Assembly (NCBI GenBank): GCA_035048495.1
Contig: JASUTR010000076.1
Span: 96,278 to 160,277, forward strand
Source: Euptelea pleiosperma
Lineage: Eukaryota > Streptophyta > Magnoliopsida > Ranunculales > Eupteleaceae
Direction of reading: 5' to 3'
DNA length: 64,000 nucleotides
The position numbers and the translations under genes are program-made. Shown piece after piece: positions 1 through 13,600 of this stretch (positions are counted from its first letter, which is position 1; the number at the start of each line of letters is the position of its first letter). The notes beneath the pieces were generated by a model, which saw only the letters and a list, made by a program, of their open reading frames with translations, had not been told where the DNA came from and made no database searches.

Positions 1-3000
1 CTCCATCCGTGCGTCAACATCTCAAATTGGACATAGTTTGTGTGTTACATTCCGAAGCCAATAACTTGTGACTTTTTCGCAACCGGACCTCGTAATTGGA
101 CTCAAACTCTTGTATTACTATTATTTCAACACATTTGATGTGTTGGAACAAGATTCGGGAAGGTCGAAACAAGTTAGCTCCATCCGTTCGTCAACGTCTC
201 AAATTGGACTCAGTTTGTGTGTTACAGTTCCGACCCTATAACTTGTGACTTTTTCGCAACCGGAGCCTCGTAATTGGACTCGAACTCTTCCATTACTATT
301 GTTTCATCACATTTGAAGTAGTGGAACAAGATTCGTGACAGTCGAAACAAGTTAGCTCCATCCGTGCGTCAACGTCTCAAATTGGACTCAGTTTGTGTGT
401 TACATTCCGAAGGCCTATAACTTGTGACTTTTTCGCAACCGGACCTCGTAATTGGACTCAAACTCTTGTATTACTATTATTTCAACACATTTGATGTGTT
501 GGAACAAGATTCGGGACTGGTCGAAACTAGTTAGCTCCATCCGTTCGTCAACGTCTCAAATTGGACTCAGTTTGTGAGTTACATTCCTAAGCCTATAACT
601 TGTGACTTTTTCGCAACCGGACCTCGTAATTGGACTCTAAACTCTTCTATTACTATTGTTTCAACAGATTTGAAGTGTTGGAACAAGATTCGGGACGGTC
701 GAAACAAGTTAGCTCCATCCGTTCGTCAACGTCTCAAATTGGACTCAGTTTGTGTGTTACGTTCCGAACCTATAACTTGTGACTTTTTCGTAACCGAATC
801 ACGTAATTGGACTCAAACTCTTCCATTACTATTGTTTCATCATATTTGAAGTGGTGGAACAAGATTCGTGACAGTCGAAACAAGTTAGCTCCATCCGTTC
901 GTCAACGTCTCAAATTGGACTCAGTTTCTGTGTTACATTCCGAAGCCTATAACTTGTGACTTTTTCGCAACCGGACCTCATAATTAGACTCAAACTCTTC
1001 CATTACTATTGTTTTAACAGATTTGAAGTGTTGGAACAATATTTGGGACAGTCGAAACAAGTTAGCTCCATCCGTACGTCAACGTCTCAAATTAGACCAG
1101 TTTCTGTGTTACATTCCGAAGCCTATAACTTTGTGACTTTTTCGCAACCGGACCTCGTAATTGGACTCAACTCTTCTATAACTATTGTTTCAACACATTT
1201 GATGTATTGGAACAAGATTCGGGACAGTCGAAATAAGTTACCTCCATCCGTTCGTCAACGTCTCAAATTGGACTCAGTTTGTGTGTTACATTCCGAACCT
1301 ATAACTTGTGACTTTTTCGCAACCGGACCTCGTAATTGGACTCAAACTCTTCTATTACTATTATTTCAACACATTTGATGTGTTGGAACAAGATTCGGGA
1401 CCGTCGAAACTAGTTAGCTTCATCCGTTCGTCAACGTCTCAAATTGGACTCAGTTTCTGTGTTACATTCCGAAGCCTATAACTTGTGACTTTTTCGCAAC
1501 CGGACCTCATAATTAGACTCAAACTCTTCCATTACTATTGTTTTAACAGATTTGAAGTGTTGGAACAATATTTGGGACAGTCGAAACAAGTTAGCTCCAT
1601 CCGTACGTCAACGTCTCAAATTAGACCCAGTTTCTGTGTTACATTCCGAAGCCTATAACTTGTGACTTTTTCGCAACCGGACCTCGTAATTGGACTCAAA
1701 CTCTTCTATAACTATTGTTTCAACACATTTGATGTGTTGGAACAAGATTCGGGACAGTCGAAACAAGTTACCTCCATCCGTTCGTCAACGTCTCAAATTG
1801 GACTCAGTTTGTGTGTTACATTCCGAACCTATAACTTGTGACTTTTTCGCAACCGGACCTCGTAATTGGACTCAAACTCTTCCATTACTATTGTTTCATC
1901 ACATTTGAAGTGGTGGAACAAGATTCGTGACAGTCGAAACAAGTTAGCTCCATCTGTGCGTCAACGTCTCAAATTGGACTCAGTTTGTGTGTTACATTCC
2001 GTAGCCTATAACTTGTGAGTTTTTTGCAACCGGACCTCATAATTAGACCCAAACTCTTCCATTACTATTGTTTCAATAGATTTGAAGTGTTGGAATAATA
2101 TTTGGGACAGTCAAACAAGTTAGCTCCATCCGTGCGTCAACGTCTCAAATTGGACTCAGTTTGTGTGTTACGTTCCGAACCCTATAACTTGTGACTTTTT
2201 CGCAACCGGACCTCGTGATTGGACTCAAACTCTTCTATAACTATTGTTTCAACACATTTGATGTGTTGGAACAAGATTCGGGACCGTCGAAACAAGTTAG
2301 CTCCATCCGTGCGTCAACGTCTCAAATTGGACTCAGTTTGTGTGTTACATTCCTAAGTCTATAACTTGTGACTTTTTCGCAACCGGACCTCGTAATTGGA
2401 CTCAAACTCTTCTATTACTATTGTTTCAACAGATTTGAAGTGTTGGAATAAGATTTGGGACAGTCGAAACAAGTTAGCTCCATCCGTGCATCAACGTCTC
2501 AAATTCGACTCAATTTGTGTGTAACATTCCGAACCCTATAACTTGTGACTTTGTCGCAATCAAACCTCGTAATTTTACTCAAACTCTTCCATTATTATTA
2601 TTTCAACACATTTGAAATATTGGAACATGATTCGGGACAGGCAAAACAAGTTAGCTCCATCCGTGCGTCAACATCTCAAATTGGACATAGTTTGTGTGTT
2701 ACATTCCGAAGCAATAACTTGTGACTTTTTCGCAACCGGACCTCGTAATTGGACTCAAACTCTTGTATTACTATTATTTCAACACATTTGATGTGTTGGA
2801 ACAAGATTCGGGAAGGTCGAAACAAGTTAGCTCCATCCGTTCGTCAACGTCTCAAATTGGACTCAGTTTGTGTGTTACGTTCCGAACCCTATAACTTGTG
2901 ACTTTTTCGCAACCGGAGCTCGTAATTGGACACGAACTCTTCCATTACTATTGTTTCATCACATTTGAAGTAGTGGAACAAGATTCGTGACAGTCGAAAC

Positions 3001-3180
3001 AAGTTAGCTCCATCCGTGCGTCAACGTCTCAAATTGGACTCAGTTTGTGTGTTACATTCCGAAGCCTATAACTTGTGACTTTTTCGCTACCGGAACTCGT
3101 AATTGGACTCAAACTCTTGTATTTCTATTATTTCAACACATTTGATGTGTTGGAACAAGATTCGGGACCGTCGAAACAAG
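1..3180 (+). repeat. 25-monomer segmental duplication, copy A (left end cut by window)
   Basis: The order of monomer subtypes from base 1 to about 3180 is repeated at about 4424-7604, an offset of about 4.42 kb (25 monomers). Matching landmarks include GGACTGGTCGAAACTAG near 512 against GGATGGTCGAAACTAG near 4935, AAATTAGACC monomers near 1090 and 1620 against 5510 and 6040, and the GTCGCAATC monomer ending near 2634 against 7058. The copies differ by scattered substitutions and 1-bp indels. The two copies part near 3180 and 7605, where the downstream subtype changes. Confidence 0.85.
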
Positions 3181-3518
3181 TTAGCTCCATCCGTGCGTCA
3201 ACGTCTCAAATTGGACTCAGTTTGTGTGTTACATTCCTAAGTCTATAACTTGTGACTTTTTCGCAACCGGACCTCGTAATTGGACTCAAACTCTTCTATT
3301 ACTATTGTTTCAACAGATTTGAAGTGTTGGAATAAGATTTGGGACAGTCGAAACAAGTTAGCTCCATCCGTGCATCAACGTCTCAAATTCGACTCAATTT
3401 GTGTGTAACATTCCGAACCCTATAACTTGTGACTTTGTCGCAATCAAACCTCGTAATTTTACTCAAACTCTTCCATTATTATTATTTCAACACATTTGAA
3501 ATATTGGAACATGATTCG
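2635..3518 (+). repeat. 5-monomer tandem unit (884 bp), copy 1
   Basis: This unit runs from one ACAGGCAAAACAAG landmark to the next and spans five monomers: CCAATAAC type (written GCAATAAC here, with one C missing), AGCTCG/GACACGAACTC type, GCTACCGGAACTC type, a CCTAAGTC type and the GTCGCAATC type. The following 884 bp repeat the same order almost identically. Confidence 0.88.
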
Positions 3519-4403
3519 GGACAGGCAAAACAAGTTAGCTCCATCCGTGCGTCAACATCTCAAATTGGACATAGTTTGTGTGTTACATTCCGAAGCCAAT
3601 AACTTGTGACTTTTTCGCAACCGGACCTCGTAATTGGACTCAAACTCTTGTATTACTATTATTTCAACACATTTGATGTGTTGGAACAAGATTCGGGAAG
3701 GTCGAAACAAGTTAGCTCCATCCGTTCGTCAACGTCTCAAATTGGACTTAGTTTGTGTGTTACGTTCCGAACCCTATAACTTGTGACTTTTTCGCAACCG
3801 GAGCTCGTAATTGGACACGAACTCTTCCATTACTATTGTTTCATCACATTTGAAGTAGTGGAACAAGATTCGTGACAGTCGAAACAAGTTAGCTCCATCC
3901 GTGCGTCAACGTCTCAAATTGGACTCAGTTTGTGTGTTACATTCCGAAGCCTATAACTTGTGACTTTTTCGCTACCGGAACTCGTAATTGGACTCAAACT
4001 CTTGTATTTCTATTATTTCAACACATTTGATGTGTTGGAACAAGATTCGGGACCGTCGAAACAAGTTAGCTCCATCCGTGCGTCAACGTCTCAAATTGGA
4101 CTCAGTTTGTGTGTTACATTCCTAAGTCTATAACTTGTGACTTTTTCGCAACCGGACCTCGTAATTGGACTCAAACTCTTCTATTACTATTGTTTCAACA
4201 GATTTGAAGTGTTGGAATAAGATTTGGGACAGTCGAAACAAGTTAGCTCCATCCGTGCATCAACGTCTCAAATTCGACTCAATTTGTGTGTAACATTCCG
4301 AACCCTATAACTTGTGACTTTGTCGCAATCAAACCTCGTAATTTTACTCAAACTCTTCCATTATTATTATTTCAACACATTTGAAATATTGGAACATGAT
4401 TCG
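3519..4403 (+). repeat. 5-monomer tandem unit (884 bp), copy 2
   Basis: This is a near-identical second copy of the preceding 884-bp unit. The visible differences are CCAATAAC here against CAATAAC in copy 1, and GGACTTAG for GGACTCAG near 3747. After 4404 the pattern begins a third time but departs by about 4690, where GGACTCGAACTC replaces GGACACGAACTC and a different subtype order follows. Confidence 0.88.
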
Positions 4404-4423
4404 GGACAGGCAAAACAAGTTAG

Positions 4424-7400
4424 CTCCATCCGTGCGTCAACATCTCAAATTGGACATAGTTTGTGTGTTACATTCCGAAGCCAATAACTTGTGACTTTTT
4501 CGCAACCGGACCTCGTAATTGGACTCAAACTCTTGTATTACTATTATTTCAACACATTTGATGTGTTGGAACAAGATTCGGGAAGGTCGAAACAAGTTAG
4601 CTCCATCCGTTCGTCAACGTCTCAAATTGGACTCAGTTTGTGTGTTACGTTCCGAACCCTATAACTTGTGACTTTTTCGCAACCGGAGCTCGTAATTGGA
4701 CTCGAACTCTTCCATTACTATTGTTTCATCACATTTGAAGTAGTGGAACAAGATTCGTGACAGTCGAAACAAGTTAGCTCCATCCGTGCGTCAACGTCTC
4801 AAATTGGACTCAGTTTGTGTGTTACATTCCGAAGGCTATAACTTGTGACTTTTTCGCAACCGGACCTCGTAATTGGACTCAAACTCTTGTATTACTATTA
4901 TTTCAACACATTTGATGTGTTGGAACAAGATTCGGGATGGTCGAAACTAGTTAGCTCCATCCGTTCGTCAACGTCTCAAATTGGACTCAGTTTGTGAGTT
5001 ACATTCCTAAGCCTATAACTTGTGACTTTTTCGCAACCGGACCTCGTAATTGGACTTAAACTCTTCTATTACTATTGTTTCAACAGATTTGAAGTGTTGG
5101 AACAAGATTCGGGACGGTCGAAACAAGTTAGCTCCATCCGTTCGTCAACGTCTCAAATTGGACTCAGTTTGTGTGTTACGTTCCGAACCCTATAACTTGT
5201 GACTTTTTCGTAACCGAATCACGTAATTGGACTCAAACTCTTCCATTACTATTGTTTCATCATATTTGAAGTGGTGGAACAAGATTCGTGACAGTCGAAA
5301 CAAGTTAGCTCCATCCGTTCGTCAACGTCTCAAATTGGACTCAGTTTCTGTGTTACATTCCGAAGCCTATAACTTGTGACTTTTTCGCAACCGGACCTTA
5401 TAATTAGACTCAAACTCTTCCATTACTATTGTTTTAACAGATTTGAAGTGTTGGAACAATATTTGGGACAGTCGAAACAAGTTAGCTCCATCCGTACGTC
5501 AACGTCTCAAATTAGACCCAATTTCTGTGTTACATTCCGAAGCCTATAATTTGTGACTTTTTCGCAACCGGACCTCGTAATTGGACTCAAACTCTTCTAT
5601 AACTATTGTTTCAACACATTTGATGTATTGGAACAAGATTCGGGACAGTCGAAACAAGTTACCTCCATCCGTTCGTCAACGTCTCAAATTGGACTCAGTT
5701 TGTGTGTTACATTCCGAACCTATAACTTGTGACTTTTTCGCAACCGGACCTCGTAATTGGACTCAAACTCTTGTATTACTATTATTTCAACACATTTGAT
5801 GTGTTGGAACAAGATTCGGGACCGTGGAAACTAGTTAGCTTCATCCGTTCGTCAACGTCTCAAATTGGACTCAGTTTCTGTGTTACATTCCGAAGCCTAT
5901 AACTTGTGACTTTTTCGCAACCGGACCTCATAATTAGACTCAAACTCTTCCATTACTATTGTTTTAACAGATTTGAAGTGTTGGAACAATATTTGGGACA
6001 GTCGAAACAAGTTAGCTCCATCCGTACGTCAACGTCTCAAATTAGACCCAGTTTCTGTGTTACATTCCGAAGCCTATAATTTGTGACTTTTTCGCAACCG
6101 GACCTCGTAATTGGACTCAAACTCTTCTATAACTATTGTTTCAACACATTTGATGTGTTGGAACAAGATTCGGGACAGTCGAAACAAGTTACCTCCATCC
6201 GTTCGTCAACGTCTCAAATTGGACTCAGTTTGTGTGTTACATTCCGAACCTATAACTTGTGACTTTTTCGCAACCGGACCTCGTAATTGGATTCAAACTC
6301 TTCCATTACTATTGTTTCATCACATTTGAAGTGGTGGAACAAGATTCGTGACAGTCGAAACAAGTTAGCTCCATCTGTGCGTCAACGTCTCAAATTGGAC
6401 TCAGTTTGTGTGTTACATTCCGTAGCCTATAACTTGTGAGTTTTTGCAACCGGACCTCATAATTAGACCCAAACTCTTCCATTACTATTGTTTCAATAGA
6501 TTTGAAGTGTTGGAATAATATTTGGGACAGTCAAAACAAGTTAGCTCCATCCGTGCGTCAACGTCTCAAATTGGACTCAGTTTGTGTGTTACGTTCCGAA
6601 CCCTATAACTTGTGACTTTTTCGCAACCGGACCTCGTGATTGGACTCAAACTCTTCTATAACTATTGTTTCAACACATTTGATGTGTTGGAACAAGATTC
6701 GGGACCGTCGAAACAAGTTAGCTCCATCCGTGCGTCAACGTCTCAAATTGGACTCAGTTTGTGTGTTACATTCCTAAGTCTATAACTTGTGACTTTTTCG
6801 CAACCGGACCTCGTAATTGGACTCAAACTCTTCTATTACTATTGTTTCAACAGATTTGAAGTGTTGGAATAAGATTTGGGACAGTCGAAACAAGTTAGCT
6901 CCATCCGTGCATCAACGTCTCAAATTCGACTCAATTTGTGTGTAACATTCCGAACCCTATAACTTGTGACTTTGTCGCAATCAAACCTCGTAATTTTATT
7001 CAAACTCTTCCATTATTATTATTTCAACACATTTGAAATATTGGAACATGATTCGGGACAGGCAAAACAAGTTAGCTCCATCCGTGCGTCAACATCTCAA
7101 ATTGGACATAGTTTGTGTGTTACATTCCGAAGCCAATAACTTGTGACTTTTTCGCAACCGGACCTCGTAATTGGACTCAAACTCTTGTATTACTATTATT
7201 TCAACACATTTGATGTGTTGGAACAAGATTCGGGAAGGTCAAAACAAGTTAGCTCCATCCGTTCGTCAACGTCTCAAATTGGACTCAGTTTGTGTGTTAC
7301 GTTCCGAACCCTATAACTTGTGACTTTTTCGCAACCGGAGCTCGTAATTGGACACGAACTCTTCCATTACTATTGTTTCATCACATTTGAAGTAGTGGAA

Positions 7401-7604
7401 CAAGATTCGTGACAGTCGAAACAAGTTAGCTCCATCCGTGCGTCAACGTCTCAAATTGGACTCAGTTTGTGTGTTACATTCCGAAGCCTATAACTTGTGA
7501 CTTTTTCGCTACCGGAACTCGTAATTGGACTCAAACTCTTGTATTTCTATTATTTCAACACATTTGATGTGTTGGAACAAGATTCGGGACCGTCGAAACA
7601 AGTT
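4424..7604 (+). repeat. 25-monomer segmental duplication, copy B
   Basis: This is the second copy of the segment at 1-3180. It keeps the same series of subtypes, including two CTCATAATTAG/TTTTAACAG monomers and the CTATAACTATTG monomers near 5590 and 6120. The close spacing of copies A and B, with the 884-bp tandem between them, suggests that the 5-monomer expansion happened inside an already duplicated region. Confidence 0.82.
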
Positions 7605-9355
7605 AGCTCCATCCGTTCGTCAACGTCTCAAATTGGACTCAGTTTGTGTGTTACATTCCGAAGCCTATAACTTGTGACTTTTTCGCTACCGGAACTCGTA
7701 ATTGGACTCAAACTCTTGTATTTCTATTATTTCAACACATTTGATGTGTTGGAACAAGATTCGGGACTGTCGAAACAAGTTAGCTCCATCCGTTCGTCAA
7801 CGTCTCAAATTGGACTCAGTTTGTGTGTTATTTCCGAACCCTATAACTTGTGACTTTTTCGCAACCGGACCTCGTAATTGGACTCAAACTCTTCCATTAC
7901 TATTGTATCATCACATTTGAAGTGGTGGAACAAGATTCGTGACAGTCGAAACAAGTTAGCTCCATCCGTGCGTCAACGTCTCAAATTGGACTCAGTTTGT
8001 GTGTTACATTCCTAAGTCTATAACTTGTGACTTTTTCGCAACCGGACCTCGTAATTGGACTCAAACTCTTCCATTACTATTGTTTCATCACATTTGAAGT
8101 AGTGGAACAAGATTCGTGACAGTCGAAACAAGTTAGCTCCATCCGTGCGTCAACGTCTCAAATTGGACTCAGTTTCTGTGTTACATTCCGAAGCCTATAA
8201 CTTGTGACTTTTTCGTTACCGGAACTCGTAATTGGACTCAAACTCTTGTATTACTATTATTTCAACACATTTGATGTGTTGGAACAAGATTCGGGACCGT
8301 CGAAACAAGTTAGCTCCATCCGTTCGTCAACGTCTCAAATTGGACTCAGTTTGTTTGTTACATTACTCAGTCTATAACTTGTGACTTTTTCGCAACCGGA
8401 CCTCGTAATTGGACTCAAACTCTTCCATTACTATTGTTTCATCATATTTAAAGTGGTGGAACAAGATTCGTGACAGTCGAAACAAGTTAGCTCCATCCGT
8501 GCGTCAACGTCTCAAATTGGACTCAGTTTGTGTGTTACATTCCGAACCTATAACTTGTGACTTTTTCGCAACCGGACCTCGTAATTGGACTCAAACTCTT
8601 GTATTTCTATTATTTCAACACATTTGATGTGTTGGAACAAGATTCGGGACGGTCGAAACTAGTTAGCTCCATCCGTTCGTCAACGTCTCAAATTGGACTC
8701 AGTTTGTGTGTTACATTCCGAAGCCTATAACTTGTGACTTTTTTGCAACCGGACCTCATAATTAGACTCAAACTCTTCCATTACTATTGTTTCAACATAT
8801 TTGAAGTGTTGGAACAAGATTCGGGACGGTCGAAACAAGTTAGCTCCATCCGTTCGTCAACGTCTCAAATTGGACTCAGTTTGTGTGTTACGTTCCGAAC
8901 CCTATAACTTGTGACTTTTTCGTAACCGAATCACGTAATTGGACTCAAACTCTTCCATTACTATTGTTTCATCATATTTGAAGTGGTGGAACAAGATTCG
9001 TGACAGTCGAAACAAGTTAGCTCCATCCGTTCGTCAACGTCTCAAATTGGACTCAGTTTGTGTGTTACGTTCCGAACCCTATAACTTGTGACTTTTTCGC
9101 AACCGGACCTCGTAATTGGACTCAAACACTTCTATTACTATTGTTTCAACAGATTTGAAGTGTTGGAATAAGATTTGGGACAGTCGAAACAAGTTAGCTC
9201 CATCCGTGCATCAACGTCTCAAATTCGACTCAATTTGTGTGTAAAATTCCGAACCCTATAACTTGTGACTTTGTCGCAATCAAAACTCGTAATTTTACTC
9301 AAACTCTTCCATTATTATTATTTCAACACATTTGAAGTATTGGAACATGATTCGG
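7058..9355 (+). repeat. 12/13-monomer HOR unit, copy 1
   Basis: This unit is bounded by GTCGCAATC-type landmarks and repeated directly downstream. The GTATTTCTATT monomer at 7702 and the CATCATATTTAAAGTGG monomer at 8409 recur exactly 2122 bp later at 9824 and 10531. Copy 1 has one extra monomer: the GCTACCGGAACTC subtype occurs twice in a row, near 7510 and 7687, giving 13 monomers against 12 in copy 2. Confidence 0.85.
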
Positions 9356-11477
9356 GACAGGCAAAACAAGTTAGCTCCATCCGTGCGTCAACATCTCAAA
9401 TTGGACATAGTTTGTGTGTTACATTCCGAAGCCAATAACTTGTGACTTTTTCGCAACCGGACCTCGTAATTGGACTCAAACTCTTGTATTACTATTATTT
9501 CAACACATTTGATGTGTTGGAACAAGATTCGGGAAGGTCGAAACAAGTTAGCTCCATCCGTTTGTCAACGTCTCAAATTGGACTCAGTTTGTGTGTTACG
9601 TTCCGAACCCTATAACTTGTGACTTTTTCGCAACCGGAGCTCGTAATTGGACACGAACTCTTCCATTACTATTGTTTCATCACATTTGAAGTAGTGGAAC
9701 AAGATTCGTGACAGTCGAAAAAAGTTAGCTCCATCCGTGCGTCAACGTCTCAAATTGGACTCAGTTTGTGTGTTACATTCCGAAGCCTATAACTTGTGAC
9801 TTTTTCGCTACCGGAACTCGTAATTGGACTCAAACTCTTGTATTTCTATTATTTCAACACATTTGATGTGTTGGAACAAGATTCGGGACCGTCGAAACAA
9901 GTTAGCTCCATCCGTTCGTCAACGTCTCAAATTGGACTCAGTTTGTCTGTTATTTCCGAACCCTATAACTTGTGACTTTTTCGCAACCGGACCTCGTAAT
10001 TGGACTCAAACTCTTCCATTACTATTGTATCATCACATTTGAAGTGGTGGAACAAGATTCGTGACAGTCGAAACAAGTTAGCTCCATCCGTGCGTCAACG
10101 TCTCAAATTGGACTCAGTTTGTGTGTTACATTCCTAAGTCTATAACTTGTGACTTTTTCGCAACCGGACCTCGTAATTGGACTCAAACTCTTCCATTACT
10201 ATTGTTTCATCACATTTGAAGTAGTGGAACAAGATTCGTGACAGTCGAAACAAGTTAGCTCCATCCGTGCGTCAACGTCTCAAATTGGACTCAGTTTCTG
10301 TGTTACATTCCGAAGCCTATAACTTGTGACTTTTTCGTTACCGGAACTCGTAATTGGACTCAAACTCTTGTATTACTATTATTTCAACACATTTGATGTG
10401 TTGGAACAAGATTCGGGACCGTCGAAACAAGTTAGCTCCATCCGTTCGTCAACGTCTCAAATTGGACTCAGTTTGTTTGTTACATTACTCAGTCTATAAC
10501 TTGTGACTTTTTCGCAACCGGACCTCGTAATTGGACTCAAACTCTTCCATTACTATTGTTTCATCATATTTAAAGTGGTGGAACAAGATTCGTGACAGTC
10601 GAAACAAGTTAGCTCTATCCGTGCGTCAACGTCTCAAATTGGACTCAGTTTGTGTGTTACATTCCGAACCTATAACTTGTGACTTTTTCGCAACCGGACC
10701 TCGTAATTGGACTCAAACTCTTGTATTTCTATTATTTCAACACATTTGATGTGTTGGAACAAGATTCGGGACGGTCGAAACTAGTTAGCTCCATCCGTTC
10801 GTCAACGTCTCAAATTGGACTCAGTTTGTGTGTTACATTCCGAAGCCTATAACTTGTGACTTTTTTGCAACCGGACCTCATAATTAGACTCAAACTCTTC
10901 CATTACTATTGTTTCAACATATTTGAAGTGTTGGAACAAGATTCGGGACGGTCGAAACAAGTTAGCTCCATCCGTTCGTCAACGTCTCAAATTGGACTCA
11001 GTTTGTGTGTTACGTTCCGAACCCTATAACTTGTGACTTTTTCGTAACCGAATCACGTAATTGGACTCAAACTCTTCCATTACTATTGTTTCATCATATT
11101 TGAAGTGGTGGAACAAGATTCGTGACAGTCGAAACAAGTTAGCTCCATCCGTTCGTCAACGTCTCAAATTGGACTCAGTTTGTGTGTTACGTTCCGAACC
11201 CTATAACTTGTGACTTTTTCGCAACCGGACCTCGTAATTGGACTCAAACACTTCTATTAGTATTGTTTCAACAGATTTGAAGTGTTGGAATAAGATTTGG
11301 GACAGTCGAAACAAGTTAGCTCCATCCGTGCATCAACGTCTCAAATTCGACTCAATTTGTGTGTAAAATTCCGAACCCTATAACTTGTGACTTTGTCGCA
11401 ATCAAAACTCGTAATTTTACTCAAACTCTTCCATTATTATTATTTCAACACATTTGAAGTATTGGAACATGATTCGG
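9356..11477 (+). repeat. 12-monomer HOR unit, copy 2 (2122 bp)
   Basis: This copy is nearly identical to 7234-9355. Small private variants include GTTTGTCAACG near 9561 (a CG to TG change), GTCGAAAAAAG near 9716 and TGTCTGTTATTTCC near 9946. It ends in the GTCGCAATC subtype. Shortly downstream, at 11584-11590, the pattern jumps to an unrelated subtype order. Confidence 0.87.
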
Positions 11478-11577
11478 GACAGGCAAAACAAGTTAGCTCC
11501 ATCCGTGCGTCAACATCTCAAATTGGACATAGTTTGTGTGTTACATTCCGAAGCCAATAACTTGTGACTTTTTCGCA

Positions 11578-11600
11578 ACCGGACCTCCTAATTAGACTCA
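11578..11600 (+). repeat. Hybrid monomer / HOR breakpoint
   Basis: The monomer after the CCAATAAC landmark starts as CTTGTGACTTTTTCGCAACC and should continue CTCGTAATTGG, as in the other CCAATAAC monomers. Here it reads CCTCCTAATTAGACTC and continues as the TTTTAACAG subtype seen near 5940. CCTCCTAATT occurs nowhere else that I noticed. This fits an exchange between two monomer subtypes, with a substitution at or near the junction. Confidence 0.7.
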
Positions 11601-11845
11601 AACTCTTCCATTACTATTGTTTTAACAGATTTGAAGTGTTGGAACAATATTTGGGACAGTCGAAACAAGTTAGCTCCATCCGTACGTCAACGTCTCAAAT
11701 TAGACCCAGTTTCTGTGTTACATTCCGAAGCCTATAATTTGTGACTTTTTCGCAACCGGACCTCGTAATTGGACTCAAACTCTTCTATAACTATTGTTTC
11801 AACACATTTGATGTGTTGGAACAAGATTCGGGACAGTCGAAACAA

Positions 11846-13600
11846 GCTAGCTCCATCCGTTCGTCAACGTCTCAAATTGGACTCAGTTTGTGTGTTACAT
11901 TCCGAAGCCTATAACTTGTGACTTTTTCGCAACCGGACCTCATAATTAGACTCATACTCTTCCATTACTATTGTTTCAACATATTTGAAGTGTTGGAACA
12001 AGATTCGGGACAGTCGAAACAAGTTAGCTCCATCCGTTCGTCAACGTCTCAAATTGGACTCAGTTTCTGTGTTACATTCCGAAGCCTATAACTTGTGACT
12101 TTTTCGCAACCGGGCCTTATAATTAGACTCAAACTCTTCCATTACTATTGTTTCAACAGATTTGAAGTGTGGGAACAATATTTGGAACAGTCGAAACAAG
12201 TTAGCTCCATCCGTTCGTCAACGTCTCAAATTGGACTTAGTTTCTGTGTTGCATTCCGAAGCCTATAACTTGTGACTTTTTCGCAACCGGACCTCGTGAT
12301 TGGACTCAAACTCTTCTATAACTATTGTTAACACATTTGATGTGTTGGAACAAGATTCGGGACGGTCGAAACAAGTTAGCTCCATCCGTGCGTCAACGTC
12401 TCAAATTGGACTAAGTTTGTGTGTTACATTCCTAAGTCTATAACTTGTGACTTTTTCGCTACCGGACCTCGTGATTGGACTCAAACTCTTCTATTACTAT
12501 TGTTTCAACACATTTGAAGTGTTGAAACAAGATTCGGGACAGTCGAAACAAGTTAGCTCCATCCGTTCGTCAACGTCTCAAATTGGACTCAGTTTCTGTG
12601 TTACATTCCGAAGCCTATAACTTGTGACTTTTTAGCAACCGGACCTCATAATTAGACTCAAACTCTTTCATTACTATTGTTTTAACAGATTTGAAGTGTT
12701 GGAACAATATTTGGGATAGTAGAAACAAGTTAGCTCCATCCGTGCGTCAACGTCTCAAATTGGACTCAGTTTCTGTGTTACATTCCGAAGCTTATAACTT
12801 GTGACTTTTTCGCAACCGGACCTCGTAATTGGACTCAAACTCTTGTATTAATATTATTTCAACACATTTGATGTGTTGGAACAAGATTCGGGAAGGTCGA
12901 AACAAGTTAGCTCCATCCGTTCGTCAACGTCTCAAATTGGACTCAGTTTGTGTGTTACGTTCCGAACCCTATAACTTGTGACTTTTTCGCAACCGGACCT
13001 CGTAATTGGACTCAAACTCTTCTATTACTATTGTTTCAACAGATTTGAAGTGTTGGAATAAGATTTGGGACAGTCGAAACAAGTTAGCTCCATCCGTGCA
13101 TCAACGTCTCAAATTCGACTCAATTTGTGTGTAACATTCCGAACCCTATAACTTGTGACTTTGTCGCAATCAAAACTCGTAATTTTACTCAAACTCTTCC
13201 ATTATTATTATTTCAACACATTTGAAGTATTGGAACATGATTCGGGACAGGCAAAACAAGTTAGCTCCATCCGTGCGTCAACATCTCAAATTGGACATAG
13301 TTTGTGTGTTACATTCCGAAGCCAATAACTTGTGACTTTTTCGCAACCGGACCTCGTAATTGGACTCAAACTCTTGTATTACTATTATTTCAACACATTT
13401 GATGTGTTGGAACAAGATTCGGGAAGGTCGAAACAAGTTAGCTCCTTCCGTTTGTCAACGTCTCAAATTGGACTCAGTTTGTGTGTTACGTTCCGAACCC
13501 TATAACTTGTGACTTTTTCGCAACCGGAGCTCGTAATTGGACACGAACTCTTCCATTACTATTGTTTCATCACATTTGAAGTAGTGGAACAAGATTCGTG
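11846..13600 (+). repeat. 17-monomer offset duplication, copy 1
   Basis: The segment starts at a rare CAAGCTAGCTCC variant (11846) and runs through GGGCCTTATAATT, GTGTGGGAACAATATTTGG, the GGATAGTAGAAAC monomer at 12715 and a GTCGCAATC monomer near 13246. The same order recurs about 3.0 kb downstream from 14847. A 2-bp deletion, ATTGTTAACAC for ATTGTTTCAACAC near 12328, is private to this copy and explains its shorter offset. Confidence 0.83.
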
